DNA from: Maricaulis sp048268525
Lineage (GTDB): Bacteria; Pseudomonadota; Alphaproteobacteria; Caulobacterales; Maricaulaceae
Length of the DNA: 64,000 bases
Direction of reading: 5' to 3'
Assembly: GCF_048268525.1 (NCBI RefSeq)
Contig: NZ_JBLWVH010000010.1
Span: forward strand, 27,871 to 91,870
The position numbers and the translations under genes are program-made. The notes under the pieces were generated by a model that saw only the letters and a program-made list of their open reading frames with translations, searched no databases and was not told where the DNA came from. This document shows positions 43,962 through 53,810 of the stretch, piece after piece; within the stretch, counting starts at the first letter, position 1; the number at the start of each line of letters is the position of its first letter.

Positions 43962-45385
43962 TGGTCTCCTTCACCCGGCTGTCCGAGCATGAAGTCGCGG
44001 ACCGGCTGCTGGTCTTCGTCGCGGCGATCGAAGCTCAAGGCTCCGTCGATCCAGACAAGGTCAGCCCGTGTATAAGTTGAATAGGGGTTGCCCGACCAAA
44101 GCACGACATCGGCGCGCAATCCGGCCTGCAGGCTGCCGGTCTGATCTGCGATGCCAAGGGCTTCGGCAGGATTGGATGACAGCCAGCGCCAGGCTTCGCC
44201 GTCGGAAATGTCGAGGCCGGCACGGCGACCATCGCCCAGGGCCTTGGCCACTTCCTGATTGAGCCGCTGGATACCCATATCGCTGTCGGAATGGATCATG
44301 GCGCAGGCCCCGTTGGCGTGGGTCATGGCCAGATTTTCACGGATGGCGTCATAGGCCTCCATCTTGAATCCGCCCCAGTCGGCCCAGACTGCCGCACAGG
44401 TGCCGCTTTCGGCCAGGAGGTCCGGAATCTTGTAGGCTTCAACGGCGTGATGGAAAGTCGTCACCTGATAGCCGAATTCCTGCGACAGATCGATGATCTG
44501 GGCCATCTGGTCGGCGCGGTAGCAATGCATCTGGATCAGGATTTCACCGTCGAGCACGCCCATCAGGGTTTCCAGCTCCAGATTGCGTGTCGGTGCGGAA
44601 ACGTCGTCACCGGCTTCTGCAGCGTCCCAGTATTCCTGCCAGCTGTCGCGATACTCAGAGGCCTCGATCCAGGCTGTGCGGTAACCGGCCATATTGCCCA
44701 TGTCCGTTGCCGGCGAGCGTCCGCGATTACCATAGACCCGTGACGGGTTTTCGCCGCAGGCCATCTTGAGCGTGTAGGGCGCCTCGGGGAATTTCATCTC
44801 CTGGACGGTGCGAGCGGATACATTGCGCAATGTCACGCCGCGGCCACCGAACAAGTTGGCGGAACCGGGCAGCACGTGCAGCGTGGTGACGCCGCCAGCG
44901 AGGGCCGCTTCGAAGCCGGGATCCTGTGGCCAGACGCTGTGCTCGACCCAGACTTCCGATGTCACGGGCTGGGTCGCTTCATTGCCATCGCTGTGGGCGC
45001 TGACGCTCGGCGAGGGGTAGGCACCGAGATGGGAGTGGATGTCGACCACGCCAGGCGTCACATAACGCCCGGTCGCGTCAACGACGGTGGCACCTTCCGG
45101 CGCCTCCAGACCGGTGCCGACGGCTACGATCCGACCATTCTCGATCAGCACATCACCGCCTTCGATCTCACCGCCCAGACCGTCAAACACCGTGCCGCCC
45201 TGGATCAGGGTGACGCCGCTGGGACGTGGCGTGTAGGTCGAGGGATAGGGATCGAGACTGTGTCGTACGATATCGGTATCTGACGAGGCAGCTTCGGGAC
45301 CGTCGCTTTCGGTGCCCGAGCTGCACGCTGCCAGACCCAGAGCGGCTGTCGCCGCCAAGGTTGGCATCCATGCCTTGAAAGTCAT
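43958..45385 (-). CDS. Lipoprotein amidohydrolase (imidazolonepropionase-like, COG1228)
   Basis: A 475-residue exported metal-dependent hydrolase. The N-terminus is a lipoprotein signal with lipobox LAAC (Cys about residue 21). The metal site looks complete: VDIHSHLG near residue 118, a histidine in MHCYRADQ near 310, FHHAVEAY near 330 and IHSDSD near 380. COG1228 members hydrolyse dipeptides or cyclic amides, and related outer enzymes act on peptides. The ATG at 45385 is chosen: GGGGA lies seven bases upstream. It lies beside an M14 peptidase gene, and both face peptide substrates outside the cytoplasm. Confidence 0.9.
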   Translation of the reverse strand: MTFKAWMPTLAATAALGLAACSSGTESDGPEAASSDTDIVRHSLDPYPSTYTPRPSGVTLIQGGTVFDGLGGEIEGGDVLIENGRIVAVGTGLEAPEGATVVDATGRYVTPGVVDIHSHLGAYPSPSVSAHSDGNEATQPVTSEVWVEHSVWPQDPGFEAALAGGVTTLHVLPGSANLFGGRGVTLRNVSARTVQEMKFPEAPYTLKMACGENPSRVYGNRGRSPATDMGNMAGYRTAWIEASEYRDSWQEYWDAAEAGDDVSAPTRNLELETLMGVLDGEILIQMHCYRADQMAQIIDLSQEFGYQVTTFHHAVEAYKIPDLLAESGTCAAVWADWGGFKMEAYDAIRENLAMTHANGACAMIHSDSDMGIQRLNQEVAKALGDGRRAGLDISDGEAWRWLSSNPAEALGIADQTGSLQAGLRADVVLWSGNPYSTYTRADLVWIDGALSFDRRDEDQQPVRDFMLGQPGEGDQ

Positions 45386-45509
45386 AGTTGTTCCCCACAT
45401 TGAGTCCGGCGTGACGGGGCCGGATGAGACAGTTGATTGAACGCTTTCCGGACCGGGCCGTCAAACCCTGATCGGTCGATCTCGAACAGGCGCATGGCGA
45501 GCCGGCCGG

Positions 45510-45539
45510 CCCGGCGTGGACGTGCGCGTCCACGCCGGG
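45510..45539 (-). terminator. 13-bp GC-rich hairpin after the M14 peptidase gene
   Basis: Arms 45510-45522 and 45527-45539 are perfectly complementary with a 4-base loop, starting six bases after the M14 stop codon. No T run follows in the minus direction, so it may attenuate rather than end transcription before the amidohydrolase pair. Confidence 0.55.
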
Positions 45540-45545
45540 GTCAGC

Positions 45546-48161
45546 CTATTCTTCCTCGTAGTCGCCAAACGGGCGATCGATCAGCCCGCCAAAGAAGATG
45601 GCGTTCATGAAGGCGCGTTCCGTTCCGCGGAAAGTTGCGCGGAACGCCGGGTTGTCCGCAAACATGATCACCGTCCCGCGCCCATGGCGCTGGGCGATGA
45701 TCGCAGGTGTCCCGGCGATTTCATCCTGGCGGCGCTGCGATGCGTAGCCCGACAACAGCGGTTCGTCGGTGTACTCCGCCACGACTGCGAACGGATTGCC
45801 CTCGGGCCGCTGCAGCGTGAAGCTGGTATTGCGATGCACCGGCAGGTCGCGGTCGGCATAGCCGAACCCGATCGGGTTGGAGGGGTCGAGATCGGTCTGG
45901 AAAATGGCGCCGCCGATGACGTGCTCTGCATCGTCCACGCCCATATCAGCGTAGTTGCGACGCTCGGTTGCCGTATCGCTGTCGTCCTCTTCGTCGTCAT
46001 CCGCGGCTTCCATGCCGAGGAAGGCTGCTTGCGCCATCCGGGAGGCTTGTCGCATCGTTACCAGCACACCGCCATCCTCCCGGATCCACTGATTGACCCG
46101 CTCGGTGGTGCGGTCGGACAGGCTGGTATTGCCGCCGCCCACAATGATCAGGTGCGTGTAGCGGGACCAGTCCATGCCACCCAGCTCGTTCTTGCGTCGC
46201 AAGGTGACAGGCATCTGCATGCGGTGGTCCAGCTGATGCCAGATTTCGCCGGCGTCATAGCTGGCCAGGCCGTCGTCGAACAGGACCAGGATTTCGGGCC
46301 GTCGGACGGCCCGGAATCCGTTTCCATCGCCGAGGTCCGGCGAACCGGCAGCCGTCGACCCGGAGGTCACCGCGTGTACGGAAACGCCGTCTTCCCGGGC
46401 GATGGTCGAAACCATTTGGTGGATCGTGTCATTGTCGGCCTCCTGACCGATCAGCGGTACGAATACGGCACCCGGTCCAAAGGCCGTCGCACCCAGATGG
46501 GTCGCGATGGTGGTCGGTTCGGTCGCGACGCGAACGCGGATGTCGGCGTCCAGCAGGCGATAGAGACCGCGGGGTGCATAATAATCCGACCAGCGCAGTA
46601 CATAGCCGTAATTTGATCGCGGAGGTGCGACCGCCGCGAGTGCGGCCGGCTCCGCTTCCGCGCCTACCAGATCCGCCGACCAGTTACGGCCAAGCGCGGC
46701 ATAGTCGAGGTCGTAGGCGAGGGGCAAGGTCCAGCCGGACACGTCATAGAAGACGTTTTCCTCAAAGGATGTGACGCGGTCGAACAGTGACCGGATCATC
46801 GTGTATTGCGGCTGCGCCAGCGCGACTACGAAGCTGTCGTCGGCGGAATAGGTCCGGCCATTGCTGCGCACATCACGCGCAAGCCGGTTTACCCGGATGT
46901 CGTGGCGGTTGAGCAAGTCGACAAACATGTTGGCTCGGGCCGGGTCACCTTCGGCCGTAAATACGAATCCGCGATCACGGTCCCGTGCGGCTGCTTCCAT
47001 AGAGTTGGCGAAAAACGCGCGCTGGTATGCTGAAATCTCGTTCCGTCCGGCCAGGCCCCCGGCGATGGTGGTCAGCGAGGTCCGGAAATGGGTGCGGACA
47101 TTGTCGCCATGGCTGACCAGCCCGCGTTCGGCCTCGATCAGGCCACCACGAGCGGCACCGATTTCAAACAGGATGCCCAGTGACCCGTTCACCTGGGGAT
47201 AGGTCGAACCCTTGCCGACATAGAAATTGTCGAAACCTTCCTCTGATGTGTAAAGGCGGGCTTCGCTGTCCAGGAAGCTGATGTGATGACGGGCGATGCC
47301 GAGGGTCAGCTCGCGGGCCTGTTCCGGAATGAGCGGATTGCGGCGCAGCGGTTCTCCAGGATGGAAATAGAAGGTGCTTTCCGTCCCCATTTCATGGAAA
47401 TCGGCGGAAACCTGCGGCTTCCACTCGTGCCATTGTTCCAGCCATGCCTGCGACTCTGGCTGAGTCTGGAGCAACCACTGCCGGTTGAGGTCGAACCAGT
47501 AGTGATTGGTGCGGGCGGCGGTCCACAGATTATGCTGTTCGTGGTCAGGATCGGTCGTGCGGACATCACCGCCGAAGGTCTCGACATGATTGATGCGCCG
47601 CGAGTGTCCGTCCGGATTGAAAATGGCGGTGATCAGGATGACGCTGTTGTCGAGCGTTGCTTCGATTTCGTCGCCTTGCGCGGCCGCGAGGTGATAGAGC
47701 GTCGGAATCGAGGCGTCCATCCCCGCCGATTCGGCACCATGGACGCCGTAATTCAACCAGATTACTGCCGGCCCCTCGCTCGCCGGGGCGTCGGGAGAAA
47801 GGGAGGCGAGGTGAGCCGCCCTGATCTCGTCGATACGGGCATGGTTTTCTGGTGATGTGACGACAAAGAACAGGATCGGTCGGTGTTCATGGGTGTAGCC
47901 GATCGTCTCGATCGAAATGCGATCGGAACCGTTGGCAACCTGTGAGAGGTAGTCAACCAGCTGGTCGTGGCGGACTGGGCGGTCGCCCACGCCCCATCCA
48001 ATCACCTCTTCCGGTGCTGGAACCGAGCTGTCGTATGTGACGCCTTCGACCTGGAAAAACTCAATCGGTTCGGCGCTTGCAGCCCCGACCAATCCGGCCG
48101 CGCCGGTGGCCATGAGCGCGCAGCTGGCCAGTCCTGAACGAATAGAGCGTCGCATCATCAT
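45546..48161 (-). CDS. Secreted M14 family zinc carboxypeptidase
   Basis: An 871-residue exported peptidase. A signal peptide (about 30 residues, ending AASA) is followed by the M14 domain (about residues 50-350) with zinc ligands in NYGVHGAES near residue 140 and DFHEMG near residue 255, and the general base Glu in GILFEIGAARGGL near residue 325. The C-terminal 500 residues include a glutamine-amidotransferase-like flavodoxin fold region (THLIIVGGGNTSLS) and an acidic patch near residue 725. Members digest peptides outside the cell. The two amidohydrolase genes downstream probably belong to the same nutrient-use cluster. Confidence 0.92.
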   Translation of the reverse strand: MMMRRSIRSGLASCALMATGAAGLVGAASAEPIEFFQVEGVTYDSSVPAPEEVIGWGVGDRPVRHDQLVDYLSQVANGSDRISIETIGYTHEHRPILFFVVTSPENHARIDEIRAAHLASLSPDAPASEGPAVIWLNYGVHGAESAGMDASIPTLYHLAAAQGDEIEATLDNSVILITAIFNPDGHSRRINHVETFGGDVRTTDPDHEQHNLWTAARTNHYWFDLNRQWLLQTQPESQAWLEQWHEWKPQVSADFHEMGTESTFYFHPGEPLRRNPLIPEQARELTLGIARHHISFLDSEARLYTSEEGFDNFYVGKGSTYPQVNGSLGILFEIGAARGGLIEAERGLVSHGDNVRTHFRTSLTTIAGGLAGRNEISAYQRAFFANSMEAAARDRDRGFVFTAEGDPARANMFVDLLNRHDIRVNRLARDVRSNGRTYSADDSFVVALAQPQYTMIRSLFDRVTSFEENVFYDVSGWTLPLAYDLDYAALGRNWSADLVGAEAEPAALAAVAPPRSNYGYVLRWSDYYAPRGLYRLLDADIRVRVATEPTTIATHLGATAFGPGAVFVPLIGQEADNDTIHQMVSTIAREDGVSVHAVTSGSTAAGSPDLGDGNGFRAVRRPEILVLFDDGLASYDAGEIWHQLDHRMQMPVTLRRKNELGGMDWSRYTHLIIVGGGNTSLSDRTTERVNQWIREDGGVLVTMRQASRMAQAAFLGMEAADDDEEDDSDTATERRNYADMGVDDAEHVIGGAIFQTDLDPSNPIGFGYADRDLPVHRNTSFTLQRPEGNPFAVVAEYTDEPLLSGYASQRRQDEIAGTPAIIAQRHGRGTVIMFADNPAFRATFRGTERAFMNAIFFGGLIDRPFGDYEEE

Positions 48162-48279
48162 CGGATTCCCCTCGTGATTCTGTCCATCATCTCAGGGGAG
48201 GAGGCTAGCGCGCTGGTTGTGCTTGTCCACTCGCCGGACAGTCCGGTAACGCAACTTTGGTGGCCCCGGGCCAGCCGGC

Positions 48280-50298
48280 CTAGAGGTCGAGGTCTTCGGT
48301 CACGAAGGTGGCATTGTCCTGGATGAACTTGAACCGCGCTTCCGGCTTCTTGCCCATCAGCGTCTCGACCAAGGCTTCCAGCGTTGGCATGTCATGCTCA
48401 TCAATCACGACCCGGGCGAGGGTGCGAACGGCCGGATCCATCGTTGTCTGCTTGAGTTGCGATGGTGTCATCTCGCCCAGACCTTTGAAGCGGCCAACTT
48501 CGATCTTGCTGTTGGCCTTGAATTCGTCGCGGATGAGTTGCTCCCGGTGGGCATCGTCGCGGGCGTACAGCGTTCGGCTGCCCTGGGTGAGCCGGTAAAG
48601 GGGTGGTTGGGCCAGGAACAGGCGTCCGGAATGAATGAGCTCCGGCATCGAACGATAGAAGAAGGTGATGAGCAGCGCAGCGATATGGGCGCCATCGACA
48701 TCGGCGTCGGTCATGATCACGACGCGTTCATAGCGCAGGTCTTCGAGCTTGAATTTGCTGCCGGTCAGGCAGCCCAACGCCAACAGAAGGTCACTGATTT
48801 CCTGGTTGGCCGAGATCTTGTCGGCCGTCGCCGAGGCCACATTGAGGATCTTGCCGCGCAGGGGCAGGATGGCCTGGGTCTGGCGTGAGCGGGCCTGTTT
48901 GGCCGACCCGCCGGCCGAGTCGCCCTCGACCAGAAAGAGCTCGGTTCCGTCGGCATCAGCCCGCGAGCAGTCCGCCAGTTTTCCAGGCAGACGAAGGCGT
49001 CGTGAGGCTGTCTGCCGTTTGACGTTCTTTTCCTTGCGTCGGCGCATGCGGTCATCGGCGCGTTCAATCGCGAATTCGACCAGCTTTGCGGCTTCCTTGG
49101 GCGAGCCGGCAAGCCAGTGATCGAACTGGTCGCGAACAGCCGTTTCAACCAGCTTGGTCGCTTCCGGTGTGGCCAGTCGTTCTTTCGTCTGGCCCTGGAA
49201 TTCAGGGTCTCCGATGAAGACCGAGACCAGCGCACCCGCACCACCCAACACGTCTTCCGCCGTGATCTGGCTCGCCTTCTTGGCGTGGGTGTGTTCGGCA
49301 TAGGCGCGCAGGCCCTTCGAGAGCGCCGCCCGAAGGCCTTGCTCGTGTGTGCCACCCTGAGGGGTGGGGACCGTGTTGCAGTAGGACTGGCAGAACCCGT
49401 CAGCATCGCCGCCATAGCCATTGCCTGACCAGGTGATTGCCCATTCCACCCCGCCCGCACCGTCTTCACGCTCGACCCGGCCGCTGAAGGACTCTGCCGT
49501 AATCAGCGCCCGCTTGTCCGCCAGCTCCGCCATCCGGTCGGCGAGCCCGCCCGGGAAGCAGAGAATGTCGTCGGCCGGAATATCGGTACCTTCCACCAGG
49601 CTGGGCGCGCAGCGCCACTGGATTTTCACGCCGCGACGCAGGAAAGCCTTCGAGCGGGCCATGGCGTAGATGCGGGCCGGCTTGACCGACATCTTGTCAC
49701 CGAAAATCTGCGTGTCCGGCAGGAACCGGATTTTCGTGCCGCGCCGATTTGGTGCCGGCCCGACCTTGACCAGTGGGCCTTGCGGCAGACCGCGCGAATA
49801 GGACTGCGTCCAAAGGGTCTTCTCGCGGGCGACTTCGACGTCGAGTACTTCGGAGAGGGCGTTGACGACCGAGATGCCGACGCCGTGCAGTCCGCCGGAG
49901 GTCTTGTAGGCGCTGTCGGAAAACTTGCCGCCGGCGTGAAGTATGGTCAGCACGACTTCCAGGGCAGACTTGTCGGGATATTTCGGGTGGGGATCGACGG
50001 GAATGCCGCGACCATTGTCGGTGACAGTGATGTAGCCGTCCTCGTCCACGGCGACCTCGATCCGGTCAGCCCAACCGGCGACGGCCTCGTCCATGGAGTT
50101 GTCGAGGATCTCCGCGAACAGGTGATGATAGGCCCGCTCGTCCGTTCCGCCGATATACATCCCCGGGCGCCGGCGAACCGCTTCGAGGCCTTCAAGGACT
50201 TCGATATGGGCGGCCGAATAGCCGGGGGCCGGCGCCTTTGACGGCGTCGGCGCTGGTGCGCCTGCGAACAGGTCGGAATCGGAATTCTGGTTCGACAT
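48280..50298 (-). CDS. parE: DNA topoisomerase IV subunit B
   Basis: A 672-residue type II topoisomerase ATPase subunit that, with ParC, decatenates chromosomes. GHKL ATPase motifs: EILDNSMDEAV, DNGRGIPVDPHPKYP and GGLHGVGISVVNALS. The TOPRIM domain has LFLVEGDSAGGSAKQAR and DADVDGAHI. Length and the shorter C-terminus fit ParE rather than GyrB. I chose the ATG at 50298 with GTGGA nearby; a GTG at 50313 adds five residues. parC is not in the window. Confidence 0.95.
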   Translation of the reverse strand: MSNQNSDSDLFAGAPAPTPSKAPAPGYSAAHIEVLEGLEAVRRRPGMYIGGTDERAYHHLFAEILDNSMDEAVAGWADRIEVAVDEDGYITVTDNGRGIPVDPHPKYPDKSALEVVLTILHAGGKFSDSAYKTSGGLHGVGISVVNALSEVLDVEVAREKTLWTQSYSRGLPQGPLVKVGPAPNRRGTKIRFLPDTQIFGDKMSVKPARIYAMARSKAFLRRGVKIQWRCAPSLVEGTDIPADDILCFPGGLADRMAELADKRALITAESFSGRVEREDGAGGVEWAITWSGNGYGGDADGFCQSYCNTVPTPQGGTHEQGLRAALSKGLRAYAEHTHAKKASQITAEDVLGGAGALVSVFIGDPEFQGQTKERLATPEATKLVETAVRDQFDHWLAGSPKEAAKLVEFAIERADDRMRRRKEKNVKRQTASRRLRLPGKLADCSRADADGTELFLVEGDSAGGSAKQARSRQTQAILPLRGKILNVASATADKISANQEISDLLLALGCLTGSKFKLEDLRYERVVIMTDADVDGAHIAALLITFFYRSMPELIHSGRLFLAQPPLYRLTQGSRTLYARDDAHREQLIRDEFKANSKIEVGRFKGLGEMTPSQLKQTTMDPAVRTLARVVIDEHDMPTLEALVETLMGKKPEARFKFIQDNATFVTEDLDL

Positions 50299-50406
50299 TA
50301 ATCCACTTTGCACGAGTCGGCGGTCAGGAGGGAAGTCTACGCAGGGATTGTCGGATGATCAGCCTGTCTGTGCAGACCCGGGTGCTCAGGATGAGGATGA
50401 TCCACA

Positions 50407-50440
50407 GAAAAATGCCCTGGCAGCGGGCTGCCAGGGCATT
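50407..50440 (-). terminator. Rho-independent terminator of the autotransporter
   Basis: A long perfect stem (13 bp, around CAGC GGG CTG at 50421-50430) with complementary arms from 50411 to 50440 ends in a T run on the minus strand (50407-50412). It follows the autotransporter stop by 24 bases. Confidence 0.88.
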
Positions 50441-50464
50441 GATCGCAACGTGTCTGCCTGTGGT

Positions 50465-53400
50465 CTAGAAAACCATCCGCATCACAAGGCGTGCGGTGTG
50501 GCGGATGAAGTCGTCCCGGACATCGGCATCGTAATCGAAGGAGAATGTCGAGTAGCCGGAGCCGGCTGCGATACCGAAACCAAAAATGGCTCCCGTCCCA
50601 GGCATTGACTGTGAGCGCAGGGTGAAGGTGTCATCGAAGTCGACGAAACTCGCCATTGTTTCCGACTCACCACCGCCGAACTCATTGCGGAAGCCAACAC
50701 GGACACTCGGCGACCACCAGCTGTTGGTGCTCTCGAAGCGGGCGCCCAAGGTTAGGAGGCTTGTACCAGAAAAGCTTGAGCTTTCCCGATCGCCGACCGC
50801 CAGGTCGACACCGGCACCGCCGCCTGTCTCCGTATAACCGCCTTCGCTCAAACGAAGATAGTCGACCGAGAGTGCCGGCCGGACATACCAGCGCTCACCG
50901 ACCGCAAGGTCGCGTGAGATGCGGGCTGATGCTGAGGTGTGCCAGCCGGTCCAGTCCGCCGTCGGCGAGGCGTCAAATGCGCCGATCAGGACGCGGCGAT
51001 TGTGCTCGAAACTGTCATAGCCAACAGCCGCGTAGGCATCGAAATCAAAACCGCTGACCCGGGCGCCTGCATAGGTGCCGACTTGTGCGGTCATGGCGCT
51101 CATGGGCTCGTCGACCCCATTGACCTCCGAGACTTCGCTTGCTGCGCCCACGACATTGAGTCCGACCGCGTAGAACGGGCCGACAGGGCGATCGAAACCG
51201 ACCGCAACACCAATACCATGTCCACGGTATCCGGGACCGAAAGCGCTGCCGGCGCGGTCCGCAAAGTAACCGAATTCCTGGACCCAGAGGCCACCGGATT
51301 CTTCGGGACTGCGGCGGACGGCTTCAAGGCGGTTGGCGAGTGCGCCGATGGCGCTGTCATTCGCCGCCAGTGCGAACTGGATTGCGCTGGCGGAGTATTC
51401 CGGCAGCAACTGGTCATAGGCAGCGAAGAACTCTTCCTGCGTAAGCAGCGACGCAATTGCCTGACCCAGCTCGTCATTGGTCTGCCAGCCCTCAAGAGCG
51501 GCAGTGTAGGCTGCGCCCTGGTTGGCATTCATGCCTAGCTCTTCGGCGGTGCGCCGGCGAAGCGTGAGGATGAGGGCGTTGGCATTGTTGGGATCGAATT
51601 CGAGATTGGATTCGTAGAGCCAGGGGGCTTCGGTATCCTGAAGGATATCGAGACTTTCCTCGATCACCAGATTGTTCGCGGACACGACCACAAAAGTTGC
51701 GCCATCGCCAATCAGATTGGCCAGCGTGGCTGCAACGCGCGACCCGGACTGGAAGGTGATGTCACCCGAGGCGGTTATATTGGCAGCTGTACCGGCCTCG
51801 TCATCGACCTGGAAACGGATGACTGAACCGTCGCCGAAACGGGCGGTCGTGATGTTGGCGCTGGTAGTGGCGGCAAGGTCGAGCTGCGCGCCGTCCACCT
51901 CGATCGCGAGATTGCCGTCGGAATCACTGAGCGCGCCGGAAACACTGCCACCGGAAATCATCAGCTGATCCGCGCCGTCACCGAAAGAAAGATCGCCATC
52001 CACGATGCCGGACTCGACTTGCAGCAGGTCGTCGCCGGATCCGAACCGGATGTCCCCAAGCAATTCCTCGACATGGGTGTCCGCAGCGTCGGCCGCGCGG
52101 TATTGCCGAACGGTGGAGCCCACAGTGTTCGCCGACAGGTCAATCGCGACCAGATCGTCGACCTGGGGGTCGGTTCCAACCAGCGTGTTCAGGTGATAGG
52201 CGGCGATTTCACCCGTGTTCTCGATCGTCGTAAGCGTGTTCGAGACGTCGGTGATGGCAACGCCTCCGCCGCCATTCAGTGTCGTCACATCAATGACGCC
52301 GGAGTTGATCAGCATGGGCACATTGGCACCGGTATCGATGTAGATACCGCGGGCCAATGATCCTTCTTCATTGGATCGGATCCGGATGTCACCGGTGTTG
52401 GCAAAGGTCGGGATGATAGCTCCGGCGCCCAGTACAAAGCCGGTCGCCGTAGCCCGCCAGGCCGAGCCGTTGATGAAGCCGTCATTCAGGAGGCCACCGG
52501 AGAGGGTGACGCTATGACCGTCTGCGCCGCTGACTTCCATTGTAATCGTGTCGACAGCGTCAAGGTTTCCCTGGGCGGTTATGGTGCCGCGATTGACAAA
52601 TGCGTAGCCAATCAATTCGGCGGCGACACTTTCGTCCACGTCTGCGGTGTCCGGATCATCCGGGATCGCTTCCAGAACGACTTCGCCGAGAACAATGTCG
52701 CCTGAGCTGGCATTGGCCAGGATATGGGCTGCTGGCGCCGAGCCGCGCACTGAGATGTTGGCCGACGGGGTCCCGGGACGATCCTCGGAAAAACCGCTGA
52801 AGAAAACTCCACCGGTCGCATTGCCGTTGATCAGAACAGCGGAGGTACTATCGGCAACGTCTTCTGCTTCGAGGCTGTCACGGATTTCTTCGGTCGGGCG
52901 ACCGGAGAATCGGTAAGCCGTTGCGTTCACGGTAGCGCCGATGGTGATGGCACCTCCAATATCACTGGCAATCAGGATACCGCCGCTGTCTTCGCCCTGT
53001 ACTTCCACACGCCCGTCAATATCCACATTGCCGGTAACGTCGCCGCGGATTTCCACGCCAAAACTGTTGTCACCGATCGCACGAACATTGCCGGCCAGGT
53101 CGATGTTCCCGGCCAGGCCGGTCAGCACACGCAGACCAGCGGAATCATTGCCAATGACGGTCATGGTGCTGCCGACAGATGCGATGATGTCCCCGGTAAA
53201 TACGGCGTTGCCGTCGACAAGGATCGCGACCCGGTTTGAACCGACCGCGATCGGACCGTCGACGATGCCATCGGCGGGATCGTCGGTGTCGCCAGCGCGC
53301 GTCTCGGCCAGGACCTGGATCAACCCGGTATGGGTGATGGTCCCGGAATTGCCGCCGATCGCGTGAATACCGACACCACCGTCATCGTCACCTTCAATGA

Positions 53401-53641
53401 TGATACTGCCGCTGTTGGTAACGTCATTGTCGCTGTCAATCGTCACCGCAGTCGCGCCAGGCACGAGTGTCACGCGACCACCAGTGGAAATGACGATGTT
53501 GTCGGCACCCCCGCCATCGCCTGCCGTGGACGTCACGAGCGGCGTGGTGATTTCGTCCGTGATTTCGCGATCTGCAAAAGCGGCAGGAGCTGTAACGGTC
53601 AGCGAAACAAGGGCGCTGGCGAACAAGAAACGGCGACGCAT
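50465..53641 (-). CDS. Autotransporter outer-membrane protein (type V secretion)
   Basis: A 1058-residue protein with signal peptide (MRRRFLFASALVSLTVTAPA, cleaved at about residue 24), a long passenger of right-handed beta-helix type built from short GN/GDV-type repeats (for example NSGSIIIEGDDDG, GNIDLAGNVRAIGDNS, GNVDIDGRVEVQGEDS) and a C-terminal autotransporter beta-barrel (about residues 780-1058) ending in Phe. AGGAG lies five bases upstream of the ATG at 53641; the frame runs on upstream into the glnA terminator region without protein character. Probable role is surface adhesion or display; no protease or lipase catalytic motif is seen. Confidence 0.93.
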   Translation of the reverse strand: MRRRFLFASALVSLTVTAPAAFADREITDEITTPLVTSTAGDGGGADNIVISTGGRVTLVPGATAVTIDSDNDVTNSGSIIIEGDDDGGVGIHAIGGNSGTITHTGLIQVLAETRAGDTDDPADGIVDGPIAVGSNRVAILVDGNAVFTGDIIASVGSTMTVIGNDSAGLRVLTGLAGNIDLAGNVRAIGDNSFGVEIRGDVTGNVDIDGRVEVQGEDSGGILIASDIGGAITIGATVNATAYRFSGRPTEEIRDSLEAEDVADSTSAVLINGNATGGVFFSGFSEDRPGTPSANISVRGSAPAAHILANASSGDIVLGEVVLEAIPDDPDTADVDESVAAELIGYAFVNRGTITAQGNLDAVDTITMEVSGADGHSVTLSGGLLNDGFINGSAWRATATGFVLGAGAIIPTFANTGDIRIRSNEEGSLARGIYIDTGANVPMLINSGVIDVTTLNGGGGVAITDVSNTLTTIENTGEIAAYHLNTLVGTDPQVDDLVAIDLSANTVGSTVRQYRAADAADTHVEELLGDIRFGSGDDLLQVESGIVDGDLSFGDGADQLMISGGSVSGALSDSDGNLAIEVDGAQLDLAATTSANITTARFGDGSVIRFQVDDEAGTAANITASGDITFQSGSRVAATLANLIGDGATFVVVSANNLVIEESLDILQDTEAPWLYESNLEFDPNNANALILTLRRRTAEELGMNANQGAAYTAALEGWQTNDELGQAIASLLTQEEFFAAYDQLLPEYSASAIQFALAANDSAIGALANRLEAVRRSPEESGGLWVQEFGYFADRAGSAFGPGYRGHGIGVAVGFDRPVGPFYAVGLNVVGAASEVSEVNGVDEPMSAMTAQVGTYAGARVSGFDFDAYAAVGYDSFEHNRRVLIGAFDASPTADWTGWHTSASARISRDLAVGERWYVRPALSVDYLRLSEGGYTETGGGAGVDLAVGDRESSSFSGTSLLTLGARFESTNSWWSPSVRVGFRNEFGGGESETMASFVDFDDTFTLRSQSMPGTGAIFGFGIAAGSGYSTFSFDYDADVRDDFIRHTARLVMRMVF

Positions 53642-53744
53642 ACGAACTCCTGACAGGACTTCCCAACAAAGGTTGGGTCGATTGGTGCACGATTTGTAGC
53701 GAATGCCCGGGCGCTCGTCGACCTTGTCAGGTGTTCTCGGGGCA

Positions 53745-53780
53745 AAAGAAAACGGCCGGGCAGAAGCCCGACCGTTCTTT
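53745..53780 (-). terminator. glnA: Rho-independent terminator of glnA
   Basis: Stem 53751-53760 with 53765-53774 (one mismatch) and a 4-base loop, followed on the minus strand by TTTTCTTTT, about 35 bases after the glnA stop codon and upstream of the autotransporter start. Confidence 0.85.
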
Positions 53781-53810
53781 TCAACCACAACTCGGTCAAA
53801 AGCTCTTGAA

